A stretch of 64,000 nucleotides of DNA from assembly GCF_004114795.1 (NCBI RefSeq), contig NZ_CP035311.1:3348001-3412000 (forward strand), written 5' to 3'. Below are positions 63,301 to 64,000 of the stretch, piece by piece; position 1 is the first letter of the stretch, and the number at the start of each line of letters is the position of its first letter. A program made the position numbers and the translations under genes. The stretch comes from Janthinobacterium sp. 17J80-10. GTDB taxonomy: Bacteria > Pseudomonadota > Gammaproteobacteria > Burkholderiales > Burkholderiaceae_D. The notes under the pieces are model-generated. The model did no database searches and had not been told where the DNA came from. It saw only the letters and a program-made list of their open reading frames with translations.

Positions 63301-64000
63301 TCAGTCAGTACTTTCAGCAAGTGGTCCGTGGCTACGCTTGAGCAACCCCTGCCGCTGCGCTTCGAACACGGCTTCGCCGCGCGAGTGCACAGAAAGCTTG
63401 CCATAGATGCTCTTGATATGGGTTTGCACGGTTCCCACTGAAACACTCAGCATGGTGGCAATGTTGCCGTAAGAATCACCACGCGCAATCAAGTCCAGGA
63501 TCACTTTTTCGCGCTTGGTCAAGCGCGCGTCAGCCTGCAGCTTTTTATCGGCAGACACGGTCGCAGGCGGGCCGGCGCGCACCCGTTCGAGCACCATGCG
63601 GGCAATCGCCGGGCTCATGGGCGCCCCGCCTTCGCGCAGGCTCATGACTGACCGCGCGATATCGCTTTTGTGCGTGCCCTTGAGCAGATAGCCGGACGCG
63701 CCTGCCTCGATGCACGCAAGCACATCGGCTTCATTGGACGACATGGTCAATACCATGATGTCGCAGTGGGGATGCCGCTGCCGGCAAGCACGAATCAATT
63801 CGATGCCGGAACCGTCAGGCAAACCCAGGTCCGTCAGCAAGACGTCGAAGTTACCTGTCTGAATCCACGTCAATGCGGGCTGCATGCTATCGAACACCGC
63901 AGCCAGCGACAGGCTCGGCGCGGCCTCGATCGACAGGCACAAGGTCGCACTGGTGACTGCATCGTCCTCGACGACCAGCACCCGGGCGGGCGAGGCGTCG
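63301..64000 (-). CDS. LuxR-type response regulator, 5' end at window edge
   Basis: The visible 226-aa part starts at a GTG (63981), but the frame is open to the window end (D-A-S-P-A-R before VLVVEDD), so a few N-terminal residues are probably outside. The receiver domain has LVVEDD and the phospho-acceptor Asp in NFDVLLTDLGLPDGSG. The C-terminal GerE HTH is LTKREKVILDLIARGDSYGNIATMLSVSVGTVQTHIKSIYGKLSVHSRGEAVFEAQRQGLL. A histidine kinase is not in the window. Target genes are unknown. Confidence 0.9.
   Translation of the reverse strand, partial: DASPARVLVVEDDAVTSATLCLSIEAAPSLSLAAVFDSMQPALTWIQTGNFDVLLTDLGLPDGSGIELIRACRQRHPHCDIMVLTMSSNEADVLACIEAGASGYLLKGTHKSDIARSVMSLREGGAPMSPAIARMVLERVRAGPPATVSADKKLQADARLTKREKVILDLIARGDSYGNIATMLSVSVGTVQTHIKSIYGKLSVHSRGEAVFEAQRQGLLKRSHGPLAESTD

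Noticed and set aside
1-64000. CRISPR arrays, tRNA/rRNA genes, transposases, phage or toxin-antitoxin genes
   Set aside because: No regularly spaced repeats, cloverleaf-like segments, transposase motifs or integrase motifs were seen on reading the window; a tRNAscan and an IS search would settle this.

Overview
The window looks like chromosome of a GC-rich betaproteobacterium of the Burkholderiales, most likely Oxalobacteraceae. The reasons are the exosortase A (XrtA)/PEP-CTERM exopolysaccharide locus, the phaA/phaB pair, a PHB-depolymerase-family esterase and PpnN. The genus is inference. No rRNA, tRNA, insertion sequence, phage or CRISPR array was seen.

Region 1 (1-3.5 kb): the 3' part of an HprK-like kinase overlaps a nucleotidyltransferase-fold gene. 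A Sel1/SLT lytic transglycosylase follows, then one PEP-CTERM protein gene. That gene has a clear sigma-54 (-24/-12) promoter and a strong rho-independent terminator.

Region 2 (3.7-25.5 kb): the core XrtA/EPS locus. In order: initiating sugar transferase, PrsK/PrsR two-component system, acyl-CoA ligase and PLP decarboxylase, an export lipoprotein on the opposite strand, chain-length protein, tyrosine autokinase, outer-membrane beta-barrel-like protein, AAA ATPase, polysaccharide deacetylase, FemAB-like transferase, glycosyltransferase, XrtA itself, a second glycosyltransferase and an asparagine-synthetase-like amidotransferase. Most genes overlap or nearly abut. PrsR is a sigma-54 activator and the PEP-CTERM gene has a sigma-54 promoter, so the regulator and its probable target lie in the same window.

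Region 3 (25.5-38 kb): precursor and variable-glycan genes. A UDP-glucuronate 4-epimerase-like gene and UDP-glucose dehydrogenase (minus strand) point to an acidic, uronate-containing polymer. They are followed by two GT4 enzymes, an O-ligase/polymerase-like membrane protein, an unusual NodB-deacetylase/GT4 fusion, an acyltransferase, a GT2 and a Wzx-type flippase. The last part is visibly more AT-rich than the core.

Region 4 (38-47 kb): accessory single genes. These include a large secreted lipoprotein of unknown function, a glycine-zipper lipoprotein, two paralogous 110-aa HTH proteins, a PHB-depolymerase-type esterase, an alpha/beta hydrolase, a hemerythrin-like protein, a PrcB-like lipoprotein and several small unknowns.

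Region 5 (47-64 kb): housekeeping and signalling genes. They are an AI-2E-type membrane protein, a DUF3617 protein, two cyclic-di-GMP proteins (one GGDEF, one multi-sensor GGDEF-EAL), SirB2-like, S4 and YpfJ-like proteins, a DsbA-family protein, phaB and phaA, glycerate/hydroxypyruvate metabolism, ppnN, and a LuxR-type response regulator cut by the window end.
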